From positions 3,410,001 through 3,474,000 of the forward strand of contig CM034243.1 of the NCBI GenBank assembly GCA_019916065.1: DNA of 64,000 bases. The letters run 5' to 3'. A program made the position numbers and the translations under genes. This DNA comes from Vitellaria paradoxa (Eukaryota; Streptophyta; Magnoliopsida; Ericales; Sapotaceae). The notes beneath the pieces are model-generated. The model had not been told where the DNA came from. It saw only the letters and a program-made list of their open reading frames with translations, and did no database searches. Shown one piece after another: positions 12,501-24,079 of this stretch (positions are counted from its first letter, which is position 1; every line of letters begins with the position of its first letter).

Positions 12501-13334
12501 CCGATATAGATTCCTTTTTTACTGTTGTTGAGGGTATGTCTGTGTTAGGATCTTAAGGAGTTTGTTGTTGGCATTTTCTTGATGCTTTTCTAATGCTTTG
12601 CTTATGAAATTTAACTTACTTATCAAAAGGGGGGGGGGAGTCAAACAATATCCCCATTGCATTGTCACAACCTTGTGAATATGTTTTCATAATAAACCAC
12701 TAGCTTCTGTTACTCCATTATTGTTAGCAATGCACGCTAATTTAATATAAAAGGAAAAAAGAAAGTTGCACGTGGACCTGATGGCACAAGTTTTGATGTA
12801 ATTGACCTTGATAGTGCAAAATGTAAAAACTAAATAATAAATAAATAAATAAGATTTAAGTGTTCATGTAGCCGAGTAGGAAAAAAGTTTTGTCGGGTTG
12901 GGTTCAGTGGCATGATATCTGTAACCACAGAAAGTTACCTTGCTTCACTTCTACTACTTCACCGAGAGGATGAAATGTTTACGTGACAGGAAGTATCATG
13001 TTGAATGAGGAGGAAATCATCTTTAATACAATTGATATAATAATATCGAGGACATCCCTGTAGTGGGAGTTCACTCCACAAGAAAAGTATCAGAGTGGAA
13101 TTCAACTAAAAACTTTTTAAGGTGCTATCATAGCCTTAGCGTCTTGCATTGTAAATGTTCATCTCAATTCCTATGTTCAATTTTTCCCCTTACGTGTCTT
13201 TTGCAGTACACCAGGTTCTTGGGTTGAGAGGATCAAACTATCAGAGCCTTTATCATTTTACAGTTGGAGGTCCAGTCCTAGACAAGCGGATAATGAGTCT
13301 ACCTGCATATCCAGGCCCTGGTGTTGATGCTTGA
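9547..13334 (+). CDS. SagB-type double nitroreductase-domain protein
   Basis: Flavin-dependent oxidoreductase family (SagB/ThcOx-like nitroreductases). In bacteria some members oxidise azolines in modified peptides; the plant substrate is unknown to me. Exons 9547-11133, 11413-11602 and 13207-13334 join in phase to 634 residues ending PGPGVDA. Two tandem nitroreductase halves are visible. The first has RVNPSSGNLHPTEAY (166-180) and WREAWKYGERALRYCNHDVGHA (about 234-255, quoted in part), the usual SagB signatures. The second starts IRKRRSAVD (404-412) and has LFVHRVAGLPKGLY, then the FWETGVLGQ..LEAHAVGISATGIGCFFDD region in exon 2. The first about 40 residues are rich in P, H, A and R and could be an organelle presequence; initiation at 9664 (MSLSSS) would remove them. 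The second intron (1.6 kb) carries a decayed LINE. Family call is strong; function is not. Confidence 0.88.
11901..11995. repeat. 35-bp tandem repeat, about 2.7 copies
   Basis: The unit starts taaatttgggtttcatgcct and continues taaatgacctctaac; copies begin at 11901, 11936 and 11971, nearly identical. The array is in the second intron of the nitroreductase-like gene directly before the LINE remnant. Confidence 0.9.
12000..12640 (+). mobile_element. Decayed LINE 3' end (zf-RVT region) in intron
   Basis: Conceptual translation in shifting frames shows the zinc-binding reverse-transcriptase tail of plant L1-type LINEs: a CLCKESEESVEQIFIHCLW block (12173 onward) followed by TNYLWDILQVWVGV (from about 12230), then W-rich remnants. 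Stops and frameshifts interrupt it. The 3' end reads acttacttatcaaaa followed by a G run, like plant LINE termini. It is non-functional and in the sense orientation of the host gene. Confidence 0.75.
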
Positions 13335-13795
13335 TTGCCATATCAGCATTTCCCTCGGATGACGCAGGCAGGTCCTCGGGTAAAATAGTTGAAAGCTGCT
13401 ATAAAGTTGCTGGCTTGGTATTTATTTTTTATTGTAACGTAGATGGATCGAGAGTTTCTTGGAGTTGAAATACAATTTTAAAAGTTGAAACTGTATTTTT
13501 AACTTTTGGATTCTTATGAAAGTTTATCCAACAATCAAGTTTAAAATATTTTCATTTATTGGATGAATTTTCGTAAGAATTCAGAAGACTGAAAATTCAA
13601 CTTCAACTTTCGGATTCTCGCGTACAATGGAGACACGGTTCTCAGTTCAAAGCAACAGAATTAGAGAAGTACATATTTAGGTTACGACTCCACAAATACT
13701 TATTGACACAGGAGACTTTAAGTTCTTACTATGTTGTATACAGTTGGTGAGGAAAGTTGTTAATCTTATGAAAAATTATGAATAAATAAAAAATG

Positions 13796-13884
13796 ATTTC
13801 TCGACGGAAGCGATATATATATATATATGTATATACATAATTTCTTGACGGAAGCGATATATATATATATATGTATATATATTT
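13796..13884. repeat. 44-bp tandem duplication with (TA)n
   Basis: Two copies of atttctygacggaagcg followed by a (TA) run and gtatatac begin at 13796 and 13840. It lies about 460 bases downstream of the nitroreductase-like stop codon. Confidence 0.85.
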
Positions 13885-13889
13885 ACCTT

Positions 13890-15070
13890 GTTAATCGTTG
13901 AATTTGGACCCACTCATCCATCTGCAGGCAAAATAGTAGTTTGGTTTGTATCCAAATTCCATGCTTTGATTTTGTTTGGGCAGTGTTGCAATGGCAAAGG
14001 ACAAAGAAATTACCATCGAGAGTTCTCAAATTTGACATAAATCAAATTATTTTGAACATACCAAACAGAGATTGCTTCAAAATCATACAGCAGAGATTTT
14101 CTTGTCTGAATGTATTTTAAAATATGATAAAATAAAAATCGTTTATCAATCTGTTAACTTTTTAATTCAAATATTTTTAATTTCTCAAATTTCAAGACTT
14201 TTTTCCTTTTTTTTTTTTTTAAATCTCAACTCAAACAAAAGAAATAATTTTAAATCCCTATCTCTATTTTTTTCCCTTGACCCAAACACAGGCTTAATGG
14301 AAAAAAAAAAAAAAAAAACCCTAAGATGATTACATTAAGTGGGTTAGCCAATATAGCTTGACCACTTCAAGGAAGTTACCATGTCGAATTTTCCAAAAAA
14401 GATACCAATAACAGTTGCATAAGGACACATTTGCCTTGAAGCTTAGCATTACCCAATAGAGCATTTTCCCTTTAGCGAACTCAATATTTATATTGCAGTC
14501 TTGCAGGTCTGCTACAAAAGAGTGCCCCACCAAAACCAGGATGCTTTTTCACAATGCCAAGATGGATACTCAACACTTCGAGAAGCTACAACAAATGTAA
14601 CAAGTTAAGAAAGAACCTTTGCAAGTTCCATATAAGCTTTTACTCGACAATACTTTGCCATTCTGCTCAGTTCAGAGCACAAATATAAATAAAAATTTGA
14701 AATAAATAGATTGTGGGTTATGGGGTATATTGGTTTGATTTGACGAAATATTTATGTACAAGGGTAAGAAAGTTATAAAATATACATACACACTATGGTA
14801 TAAAATTGAGTTTGAACATTTTATGGGGTGGCTTCCCAGGAAGCGATTTGAGAAGTTACCTCGGCAAAATTACCAAAAGTTGCAGAAAAATGCTCTTGGA
14901 CTAAAAAGCACTTCTAGAAAATTTTACCAAACACCATCAAAGTCTATCAAGTTTCCTCCTGCGTTCTCAATTGTGATTTTTCATAGTCCTCTCATTTTAC
15001 TTATTGTAGGCTTCCAACTTTGATCATCTCACTCCCCCCACCTGATGCTTTGACACTAGCAAACTGTTAA
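13890..15070. other. Intergenic DNA, no gene seen
   Basis: Contains poly-T (14205-14220) and poly-A (14300-14318) runs. A 14830-14950 segment with gcttttaaaagcacttct-like and accaaacacc text resembles borders of non-autonomous DNA elements. The open frames have no family resemblance. The downstream (3') flank of the Ycf20-like gene ends at 15070. Confidence 0.55.
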
Positions 15071-15876
15071 CTACAAGAGTGTAGGAAATATATCTATTTC
15101 GAAATGGAAGGGGTTGCAAAAGCAAATGATATTTTCCATTTCATATTTAAATGAATCCAGGAACAGACCCAAGGAGAGACCGGTCTTCCAATAGTTAAAC
15201 ACGGCGATCAAGCTCCTAACCTTGTTGAATAAAGGAAGAGAGGCTCTATACATGAGAGCCCCAATCCCTTCCACAACAGCCACAGCCAAAGCAGCAGACA
15301 GAATATCCCAGTCTCCAGTTTGCCCTATAACAGTAGCAAAGGCAGTTGCACAGTAAAATCCAATCAAGAAAAAGAGTAGCTTCACCGGAAGGTTCTTCCT
15401 TATCTCCTTAATTCTTGCAGCCAACTTGATTTGAATGGCTTCCACAGCCCTAATAAGCCGGGTCCCACTTTGGAAGTTGTTTGCAGGAGAAGGGCCTAAT
15501 CTGCCACTGTCTGTGCTGCTCCTAATTGACCACGCGAACCTCCTATGCAATTTGAATGGCAATACGAAAATATGATCGTAACATTTAGTTCTCTAGTGCT
15601 CATAAATTCAAACATAGAAAAATTTGTCCATGTTCCCAATGGTAAATAAAACAATAGGTGCACCATATTAGCAATGACTTACTTGGAATTGGTGAGCAAA
15701 GAAAGGTTGGCTATGTGAATAAAACACAGGCGAGAATAGAGTCTCCTGCCAACAGCAAAAGTAGTTTTGTGGATGCAAACCACAAGACTGCTACGGTGAA
15801 ATCTATGTCCCAAATGTTCGAGAACCTCAAATCCAGCATTCATTGAACAGCCAGGGGATGGTAATTTTGTTGCCAT
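15071..15876 (-). CDS. Ycf20-like chloroplast protein
   Basis: Nuclear homologue of the algal/cyanobacterial plastid reading frame ycf20; an Arabidopsis member is linked to non-photochemical quenching (NPQ6). Exon 1 is 15876-15683 (residues 1-64) and exon 2 is 15542-15071, joined through donor GTAAGT and acceptor GCATAG, giving 221 residues. The conserved domain includes LPVKLLFFLIGFYCATAFAT, IGQTGDWDILSAALAV, VEGIGALMYRASLPLFNK and the diagnostic FNYWKTGLSLGLFLDSFKYE close to the C-terminus, with two or three membrane-compatible segments. The N-terminal about 80 residues are S/R/H-rich and poorly conserved, fitting a transit peptide. After the domain there is a 20-odd-residue tail that may be lineage-specific. 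An acceptor-like TTCTCTTGCAG at 15903-15893 just upstream of the start suggests a 5'UTR intron whose first exon was not located. Confidence 0.9.
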
Positions 15877-15892
15877 TACAATGTAGGATTCT

Positions 15893-18450
15893 GCAAGAGA
15901 AACCCTGTAATGTTATAGCAGAACTGTTGAGATGCCTTGAGAAATGGTACAGCAAACAATAAAATTGAATGTGTGAAAATCTTCTAAGACGACTGAATTG
16001 TCTTTGTCTACTCGGTCATGTTGTAAAACGATATGCAGAGGGAACAGAACTGACTCAGCTCCCGCAAAAGGGTAGTGAAGTCACAATTCCTTCAACTAAT
16101 AAATTGAATCAAGTGGCCTAGTTTGCTTCCTCCATTCAGGAAATGCTGAAGAGCTGTTAAAAACAGCTGCAAAAATGCACAAACCAAAACCACCTAAACA
16201 AAAAAAACTGGAAAGCAGCATGATATTTTATTCAATCCAATTGTAACTTTTAGCAATTGTTTCCTTAAACACATGATCTATGCCCCCACGGCCACTGGCC
16301 ATCACCTTCATTAGGTCTTCAGTCATTTGGAAACTGTATGCTTTTATCATAATACGGCGTTGAGTTGTATAATTATATTGATCACTATCAAAAGCTATGA
16401 ATGCTTAAATTTTAATATAAGTAGGGAGGGTTTGCCCAATGCAACCGTCTAAGGAGGAGAAATCTCCAACCAAGTCACGTAGAAAAAAATATTCACTAAC
16501 CCATGCACCAGCTGAATCCATCATTCCAAATCACGTTCAAGTTTTAGTGGCTCAGAATCCGTCATTTGTAACAACAGATTCACGACATATTTGAATTTTA
16601 TTTTTTTTATTCCTCAGGACTTGTCATTTCAAATGAAGTATTTAAGGGTTTATTTATTTATTTTTCCACTTAAAACCGTTGTTCACAAGATTGCAAGGGG
16701 AAGCTGTTCTTTGAAGGTCAACTCATGTTCGTACCCCACCTCAGGAGAATCCTTGAAAAACCAAAAAAAAAAAACTCTGGATAGAATAATCACAATCAAA
16801 CACAAAGACAACGAGTAACCGAAAGTCAATCCACTATGAAATCAAAAGGTTTCAAGAGATTCACTGAATACAAAGTAAAACTAGACCCCGTCTTAAATCT
16901 ATCCTTCTCTTTTTTTTTTTTGGTAGTTAATCTATCCTTCTCTTACTCGCTAGAACCCGCGATGAACCAAGTCCAAAGATTGACTCTATTTTTGAACTCG
17001 AACAGTACCTCCTAGAACCTAGAGATGTTCTTCTTCATCAATATGAAAGATTGAATCGATGTTCTTTTGAAACCCTCCTTGTTGATCTCTTTAGTTTGGA
17101 TGATGGAGATTTAAATTTTAGGGTTTGCTCAATGGAACAAGAAAGATCTTTGCAACTGGAAAAAAAAATATCTTTTTATACTTTGATAAAATTAGGGCAA
17201 CAAAAATTCTAGTCAGGAAGCTCGAACACCCTTCGAGCTCTTTTTTAGAATGTTGAGTGTTTGAACTCCCTTCGAGTTCTTTTTCCAAAATGTTGAGTGC
17301 TTGAAGTCCCTTTGAGCTCTTTCATTGTTACAAAAGTTGTTTAAAGCAATCTTCTTTGAACCGAGGAACGACTCGACCAACAAAGACTCGATTCAAGACA
17401 CTTCAAAAACTTTACAGACTTAAATTTTGACTCGCAATTGTCATTAATCAAAATAATAAACCTAACAATCCCGCTTTAGCTTTTCTCAGATATGTTAACA
17501 AGTGGAAGGAAGACTAATCATTGTTCATTCTGATATAGAATCTGTAATTGCGATTAGCTGTTGATGAAATATCTAGCGAGTTTTTCGGCAATTGAAGAGT
17601 GAGCCAAGCCTATCCACTGTTTTTTGGTTGGACATTCATTAAGCAGCATAGAACTTAGGGTTTGATAATGAAATGGCTTTGATATGGTTCAAACTTGACC
17701 AAAGATTGCTAGTTCTCGTACAAGTTGAACAAGAAACCCTAATCCTAGGGGTGTTGGAATCCACCAGAGAAACATAGAAATCCGAATGCTAGAATAGGAA
17801 ATCACAATATACTGAAATTTAATAAATTTGGCAAATACAGAATGATTACATAATCAACAAATAAAAGGAAACTAAATAAATCTAGAATTGATGGTTCCTA
17901 ACTTACTGGCAAATGATAAAACAAAAATGACCAAAATAGCAAAAGTAATGATTTGAGGCCCAAAACAGTGGAATTCAAGTTCAAGGAGCCTCGTGTTACG
18001 ACCATGGTGGTAAAAACAGCTTCGGATGGCTCAAGAAAAGCGAAAATAAAAATATTATGAGCCTCTCTCGTACTCCTATGCCAAAATTGCCATTACACCA
18101 TTCCATGTCCAAATCCTATTGCCCCAGTCCATGTGATCCAGTGCAAGCCGTTCTATATCGTATGCTAAATTCATCATTTGTATCAATGTCCTTGAGGGAA
18201 CCCCCAAAAAAAAAAATTATTAAACTGAATCCTTCGTGAGGAACAAGTACTTCCACTTTGAATACTTTTTTGGAAGGACAGATGAAGCGGTATAAGGCTA
18301 AGGAATACATTTTTTGTGCGAATAGGTTATTGAATTGTGGGGTTTACATAGCTGCATTGGGCAGAAGCCTCAAATAAGTAGCCTACCTTGAAGTAGTGCG
18401 TTGGATTTTACAATCTGTGTATTGGTCCCTTCTAATATTTAGGAAAATCA
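15893..18450. other. Intergenic or leader-intron DNA, no firm gene
   Basis: The proximal part may be the 5'UTR intron of the Ycf20-like gene. Further out are mixed-composition sequences with A/T runs (16600-16640, 16905-16922). Segments 16925-17170 and 17500-18060 are less AT-rich and look like old repeat or retroelement debris, but no coding domain or terminal repeats could be recognised. Confidence 0.45.
17220..17327. repeat. 40-bp tandem repeat with palindromic head
   Basis: Units start at 17220, 17259 and 17299 (gctcgaacacccttcgagct, gtttgaactcccttcgagtt, gcttgaagtccctttgagct), each followed by cttttt..aaaatgttgagt in the first two. The head can fold on itself (ctcgaa..ttcgag), so each unit predicts a small hairpin. 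Third copy partial. Confidence 0.8.
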
Positions 18451-18463
18451 GATCTTAATAACA

Positions 18464-18633
18464 CTCGAAGGGGTGGCCTTGTAACAGCCAGCGCTAAGGT
18501 GGTTCTAACATAACCTGCAATCAAGGGTTCGAATCCTGGTCCTGGAACCAGCACCTCTCTGCTTGTAGAGGTAAGACTGCCTACACCTAACATTCTCAAG
18601 CTTTCGAATAAGGGAGCACTGGGTTGCTATTTG
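18464..18633 (+). mobile_element. tRNA-derived SINE (Au-like)
   Basis: The order is that of plant tRNA-derived SINEs: a tRNA-like 5' part, B-box ggttcgaatcc (about 18527), then ctctctgcttgtagaggtaa and gactgcctaca, and the 3' region ggagcactgggttgc. The middle and 3' text resembles the Au SINE consensus as I remember it. Imperfect target-site duplications gatcttaataaca (18451-18463) and gatcataataaca (18634-18646) flank it. Confidence 0.8.
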
Positions 18634-18827
18634 GATCATAATAACAATTCTTGAAAATTAAACAGGGAATAAATCGCCATAAAAGGAACCCATTCAAATC
18701 TTCTCGCAACCCACACATCGATTGACTATAACAAATTCAACATAAACAGTGAAATCCTCCAGAGAAGAACAACAAATAATGACACCCATATCATTTTTCC
18801 AAATTCAGTAAACTATATTAGACAATA

Positions 18828-18872
18828 AAATATATATATATATATAAAAAAAATATATATATATATATAAGA
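18828..18872. repeat. Compound (TA)n microsatellite
   Basis: (TA) run, a short A run and a second (TA) run, followed by a G-rich tract gagggggggtgggg. Intergenic. Confidence 0.9.
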
Positions 18873-18879
18873 GGGGGGG

Positions 18880-19425
18880 TGGGGAATACAAAATTAATAA
18901 CAAACAGTATGGGCAATGAAACAGCATCGTCATATATAATTGCCCAACACCTCGTTAAGCTATTTATATATATATTGTTGATATATATCTTATAAACATG
19001 TTAACATATAATTGCTATGTACTTTTATGTTTAACATGTATAATTATTGCGATTTGTTTAAGGCTAGATTAGGATATTTACCTTCTTCAGAATTTATTCT
19101 TTCTTGCCTATATAAAGGACTCTTGTATAGAATTCAATATGTATGCAACAGACAATTTTACTCCTTTTATTTTTTAGTTTTTTATCATATATTAATTTAC
19201 ACTCTCAAAAAGCAATCTGACACAAAACTATCCAGTTCTGCAAACAGGGAAACCATAAATTTGACCTGAATTACTGTTACAACAGCCAGAATAGTGCTCC
19301 TAGTCCCTATCAGACGGTCATTTGCAATAGAAATTCTGGCGACTGCGGTGGGTTTGGACTCACATGTATTTACTTATATTTACATACATATATTGAGATA
19401 TATATATATATATATATGTATGTAC

Positions 19426-19457
<32 letters not shown>

Positions 19458-20420
19458 TTTGGCTTACAAGTATCCAGGGTGCTGGCTGTGGGTGGAAGAG
19501 AGAGCTTGAGTTGTTGATCTTATTACAGTACTCCCTGTTGATGAGAGCCAACCTTTTCCGCTTTCGATAAGGGCGTGTTTGGGGTTTCAATTTTCTTGTG
19601 GCCATTCCAGACTTCAGTCACAAAATCTAACCTTGATTGGGTCAGATCAAATGACACAAGCTGTTCGATTTCCTTTCATTTGAGAAGGAAAAAAAAAAAA
19701 AAAAAAGATGGGACAAATATTTTGTATATACTTGTTCTATATTTTACACTGTTAACCGGGCGACAGCCACCCCTTTTTTTTTTTTTAAAATGATGAGTTT
19801 ATTGGATATTTTAAAAAATGACAAAAAAACAAATATAAAGCTTAAAGGAAAATTACAAAAAAAAAAATAATTTCTTAAATGGGAAAATTTTCTCTCTCTT
19901 TTTTATTTTTTGAAACCAGAATATTGTAATTCTTAACGAACTGTGTAATTAATGGATAAATAAGAGACCGTGCAACATCTCATAAATCATGCGAATCGGT
20001 TAAATTCAAATTTTATGTCCTATGTGAGAATCCTGAGACTTGTTAGGTCTTAGAGTTAAACGCCTAAACATTTAAAACAAAATAAAAAAATTTTAACCAA
20101 CTATATTCGAGCATTTGGTTAAAAATTCACTCTTTTATATCACTATGGCAACCAATAACCATAACTTTTTGGATATGATAAACTCATCAGAATCACACAA
20201 TACATATAAGGATCCATAATTTGATATTTGAGATGCAAAATTAAAAGATTATAAACAATAAAGACTACCAAGAGTTTTGAAAAAAGATTGAGATTCGAGT
20301 TTTAAGAGTATTCAAGATGTTCACAAAAATTAAATTGGACTTCTAAGAAATTTTTAAAATAAATCTACAAAAAAATTATGTGTAAGTTCAGCTCCAAAGG
20401 TTCTATTTGCAATGAACCAC
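18880..20420. other. Intergenic DNA with microsatellites, no gene seen
   Basis: Includes a (TA) run near 19398-19418 and a (GA) run at 19426-19456, then poly-A at 19688-19706 and poly-T at 19775-19787. Open frames reaching 60-85 codons across these tracts are simple-sequence translations. The segment 19270-19640 is of mixed composition but unidentified. Confidence 0.6.
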
Positions 20421-20423
20421 CTT

Positions 20424-20935
20424 AAGGGTGTGTTTGGTACACCAAAGTTTAATGAAACTATCTGAAAATCTCTATAAAATTTTATATATTCCTGCCTTCT
20501 TAAAATTTAAAAAACGTTTAATATCTTTTCAAAAAAATTCGATAATTAGAATTTGGTTAATCAAATAACAAAATTTTTTTCCCCATTATCACCGTGTACT
20601 CTTAAGCTACCAAATGATGTCCGTTTTGAATATTTTTTGTGGCGTTTTTAAAATTGTTTCAACGGATTGTAGAAACTGTTATGACGAAATTGCGTGACTA
20701 ACTTTCGTCCAAACGGTTTCTACAGTCCGTTTAGATGGATTGTAGTGTAAAGAAGTTATAACTACCTAAAATTTTGAATTCGTCCAAATGAAAATTTAAT
20801 CCATCGAAACAAAATTTTATTATTTATCTCTAAAAAATACGATTTAAACAGTATGTACCAAATACAAAAAATTTTTTTAAATTACATTTTATCTCATTTT
20901 TTTTTTTATTTTTTAGTGCGCCAAACTCAGTTTAA
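20424..20935. mobile_element. MITE-like element, family C, copy 1
   Basis: Ends ttaagggtgtgtttggtaca and, inverted, ttaaactgagtttggcgcac form imperfect terminal repeats. The interior shares ordered blocks with 51090-51500: ttggttaatcaaata-caaaa, cgtccaaa..tttaatcca, aaatacaaaaa-ttt and ttacattttatctcatttt. Two related, non-coding, about 0.4-0.5-kb units with TIR-like ends fit a Tourist-like or similar MITE; an 8-bp or 3-bp target duplication could not be fixed. Confidence 0.6.
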
Positions 20936-20949
20936 ATGAATATCCTGGT

Positions 20950-21600
20950 GTAATAAAAAGTTCATGCGAAAATGTTACATGTCTGGGATCAGTTGTGAGT
21001 CATTTGGAGAAGAAGTAATAAATGAGGTAAAAGTCAAAGAGAAGAATAACAAAAATTCGGAGGAGGAGGATTGGAAGTCCGTAAAAGAGAGAGGAAGATG
21101 TAAGATGACGGCGCATGGGCAAGGGGGAACTAATCTCAGCCATCAAAGTCACCTTTTGATGAACGGTTGGAACCAATGAAGGGAATATCAGCTCTCAAAG
21201 CGGCATCTTTGTGAAACATATGGACGGTGGATCTCTGGCCTCAAACCCCGTCATCTTGGACATCGTAGGGAAAACAATCAAGGGATAAGTTTAAAAAGTC
21301 AGCAACTGCAACAAGCGAAGAGCACAGTCAACGGAAAACATCTGGAAGTTTCCAGTAAAAAGGCCAACGAATGGGCCAATTAATGGGCTCATATGCATGA
21401 GTTGGATTAACCAAGAGAGTTGCTTGGGTCGGTCCATCATCTGAGCTTGCAAGCCAGCTCATCATTGGACTTAGAATTGGGCCATTGTAATAGTCACGAT
21501 TATAGTAGTCACAGCATGTAATTATACAAGATAATTGAGTGTACAGGTTGCATTGGATAAATACACTGTAGGGTTTGTAGTGCAAGTCTAAAGAATTGAA
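20950..21600. other. Intergenic segment upstream of GIL1, Site II-like motifs
   Basis: Less AT-rich stretch without a recognisable gene. TGGGCC/TGGGCT motifs occur at 21372-21377, 21384-21389 and 21478-21483. It might be a distal promoter part separated from GIL1 by a MITE insertion (21708-22040), or an unrelated relic. Confidence 0.35.
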
Positions 21601-21707
21601 ATGTAAATCATTAAATTATTGAGATATTTGTACTATTAAATGATTTGAACCATTAAATGATTATTAAATGATTTAAAAAAAATAAATTAAATTATAATTA
21701 TTAAAGG

Positions 21708-22040
21708 CTCATTTGATTTATTTTTCTATTTTTTGTTTTCTTTTTTTGTTTTCTATATTATGTTTTGAACTTATTTTCTATTTAACGTTTTTAAAAATAA
21801 GAAAAATAGTTCAACACTCATTTGGTTACTTGTGTTTTAAAAATTTATTTTAAAAAATAAAAAATAGGTTTACATATAAAATGAAAAATGATAAAAAGTC
21901 AAATTTTTAATTCAAATGAAAAAAATTCTCAAAAATAATAAAGACATAGTATTTTTTACTTAATTATTTTGAAAATTTTAAAATATAAAATAAAAATAAA
22001 AGACATAAAATAAAAAAATAAACTAAACGTCACTTAAATT
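21708..22040. mobile_element. MITE-like element, family E, copy 2
   Basis: Begins aggctcatttgatttattttt and ends aaactaaacgtcacttaa, sharing several blocks with 8382-8675. A/T-rich and non-coding. It sits about 240 bases upstream of the likely GIL1 first exon. Confidence 0.55.
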
Positions 22041-22129
22041 ATTTAAAAAAATTGAGATCACATTTTAATATTTTATTTTTACACTACATTTTGGCAATGT
22101 ATTTTTTTACTGCAGCCTGAGACCAGAAT

Positions 22130-22135
22130 TGGGCC
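22130..22135. promoter_or_regulatory. TGGGCC (Site II-like) near GIL1 transcription start
   Basis: A TGGGCC motif about 150 bases upstream of the GC-richer leader at 22280-22425. Such motifs bind TCP-class factors in plants; assignment here is by position only. Confidence 0.3.
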
Positions 22136-22279
22136 AGTGTCCCTTTTTGGTTTCCGCAAAACTGAGGGTTGATTACCATTGTACAAAGATACCATTCTTG
22201 AATTGTAAGTATTTCCGTCGACAACGCGGCAATTAATAAATGATTGACGATGTGAGTAATTAAAAAGAGTGTCGTTTCC

Positions 22280-22425
22280 TGTTTTGGGTTTATTTTGTCG
22301 GGAATCGAGACTCAATTTCAAAGTAAAGTCTCCCTGTCGCTCTTTCCACGTCGCCGCAGCTCGGCAATTTCGAGAGTGTATTTCGTTCTTTTCCGTCGAC
22401 TTCCCGGCGAAATCTCCGCTCAGGT
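22280..22425 (+). other. Probable 5'UTR exon of GIL1
   Basis: A GC-richer leader-like segment (gtcgccgcagctcggcaattt) runs to a good donor, GCTCAG|GTACTTCC, at about 22426. The next supported acceptor in front of the coding exon is TTTGCAG ending at 27311. This would give a leader intron of about 4.9 kb; additional small leader exons inside it cannot be excluded. Confidence 0.5.
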
Positions 22426-23462
22426 ACTTCCACCACCTTCACCACCGCCTTGTTATCTCTCTCTTTCTCGTTTTTCGCTCGATTCAGTTGTTATGTTGTT
22501 AGGTATGGAACAATTAATTTTGTAATTCCTAGGGTTTCACTGAATTTAGGTACGCGGAAACAATGCAGATTTTGTCTACAGTTTCGCCTTATTTCCGATA
22601 TTTGTGTTTGATTATAACTTTTTGCGTAAACCTGTCCTTTTGTCATTTGGGTTCGTTTTCGGGATGGTAATCGAGGATTTTGCAAGAGGTTTGAGATTCG
22701 TTTGCATATGCGTAACGTCTAACAGTTGCTTTCCAATAACTAGTGACCGCCTTGTGATTTATAATTTTTTGAGCATTTAGCATCTTGGTTTGTCAGGAGA
22801 AGGGCCTGGTTTTTAGTTTTGTTATTCAGATGCGATTGGATCAAGCACTCTGTAAAGGGATAATTTGTATTGTTAAGATGGTGTTGTTGCTACGGAGACC
22901 TACAGGGTAGATAACTGTAATGTTGGTGGGGTGGGGGTGGAGCAGTAAGCCAGTAATGATTTGGGGTCTGCAATGTGATGGAGGATGATGACTTGTGGTT
23001 TCGACAAGGGGTGGAGGGCATAGAAAGGGTGGTGACAGAGGTCTTTGTGGATAGAATGAGACTGGTCATATGAGTTTTCCGATGAAAGTGTTTTTCAGAA
23101 GAATGGACAAGGCTGCGAGGATGCATTCTTCATTTGGGGTGTGATTCATGGTAGTATGTTCCTCATATCCTTGTTTATTGCCTGGTTGCAAGAGAGTTAT
23201 GGATAACAGTTTTGTGTTGTTTTGAGATGGATTGGGAGATGAATAATAGTTCTGAGATGCATTGGGTCTTTCATGGGAGATGTTTTTAATCCTTCAAGGA
23301 TTGTGGGGCTGCTTGTGTCATTAGGCTTGCCCCTTTTCAGTTTTGTTTCAAGTTTTAGATAAAATTCACTTTTTCCCAACAGCTATTCGAAATGTTTTCA
23401 CCTCTTGCGCGGATAAATCCTCCTCCTGCCTGCAAATGATGTGAATGTTTTATCTTGACTAA

Positions 23463-23910
23463 GAGCCTATTTGGTGCTCCAAAAGATGGTGAAAAACACT
23501 AAAAACCTCTGAAAATCTCTGAAAACCTTTAAAATTCTCTAACACATTTTGCACTTCTTGTACTTCGTAAAATTTTTATATAGCTACATATCCTAACAAA
23601 TTTTTACAAACTCCAATAAATTTTTTACAAACTCTGATACCATTTCACGAACCCCAATAATTTTTCTACACACCCCAAAAACCTTTTAACCACTTTCAAT
23701 AAATTTTAATGCAAACCCGTTCCGACAGAACTAAAAAACCGTTTAGATGGTTTCTCTATCCAAAAAGCTGACGTAAAAGTAAAAAAATTTCACTGTTCAT
23801 CTTTAAAAAACGTGGGTTTATTGCTGCGCAGCAAACGCCAAAAGTTTCCCTAAACCATATTTTTGGCTGTTTTTTGTTATTTTTTGCCACACCGCCAAAC
23901 GAACCCTAAG
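23463..23910. mobile_element. MITE-like element, family B, in GIL1 leader intron
   Basis: Terminal inverted repeats: taagagcctatttggtgctc at the left and, inverted from the right end, ttagggttcgtttggcggtg. The core has ctctaacacattttgcac, then taacaaatttttacaaactc and acggttt-type palindromic text. Related copies: 5668-6030 (same direction) and 41000-41608 (inverted), with a partial at 37620-37930. Confidence 0.65.
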
Positions 23911-24079
23911 TTAATTAGGTTTAGTTTAGTAATTAACAGATGAACTACCTCTATTTTGATTTCTCTTTTTGTTTGTTGTATATGATTTTTTAAATCAATT
24001 TTTTTATTTTATTTCTATTTTTTGGTAACTTTTAAGCAAGTTCGCATTTGTTTGGTATGTGATTCAAAACAAATTTTTG

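Noticed and set aside
12241..12531. 96-codon plus-strand frame in the nitroreductase-like intron
   Set aside because: It is part of the decayed LINE, not a separate gene.
16230..16400. Minus-strand frame of about 57 codons including KAYSFQMTEDLMKVMASGRG and ending NWIE
   Set aside because: It looks protein-like, but it is short, has a stop just upstream, no convincing splice partner and no family I can name. Could be a chance frame or a relic exon.
17200..17340. CRISPR-like array
   Set aside because: Only 2.5 contiguous tandem units with no unique spacers; this is plant nuclear DNA.
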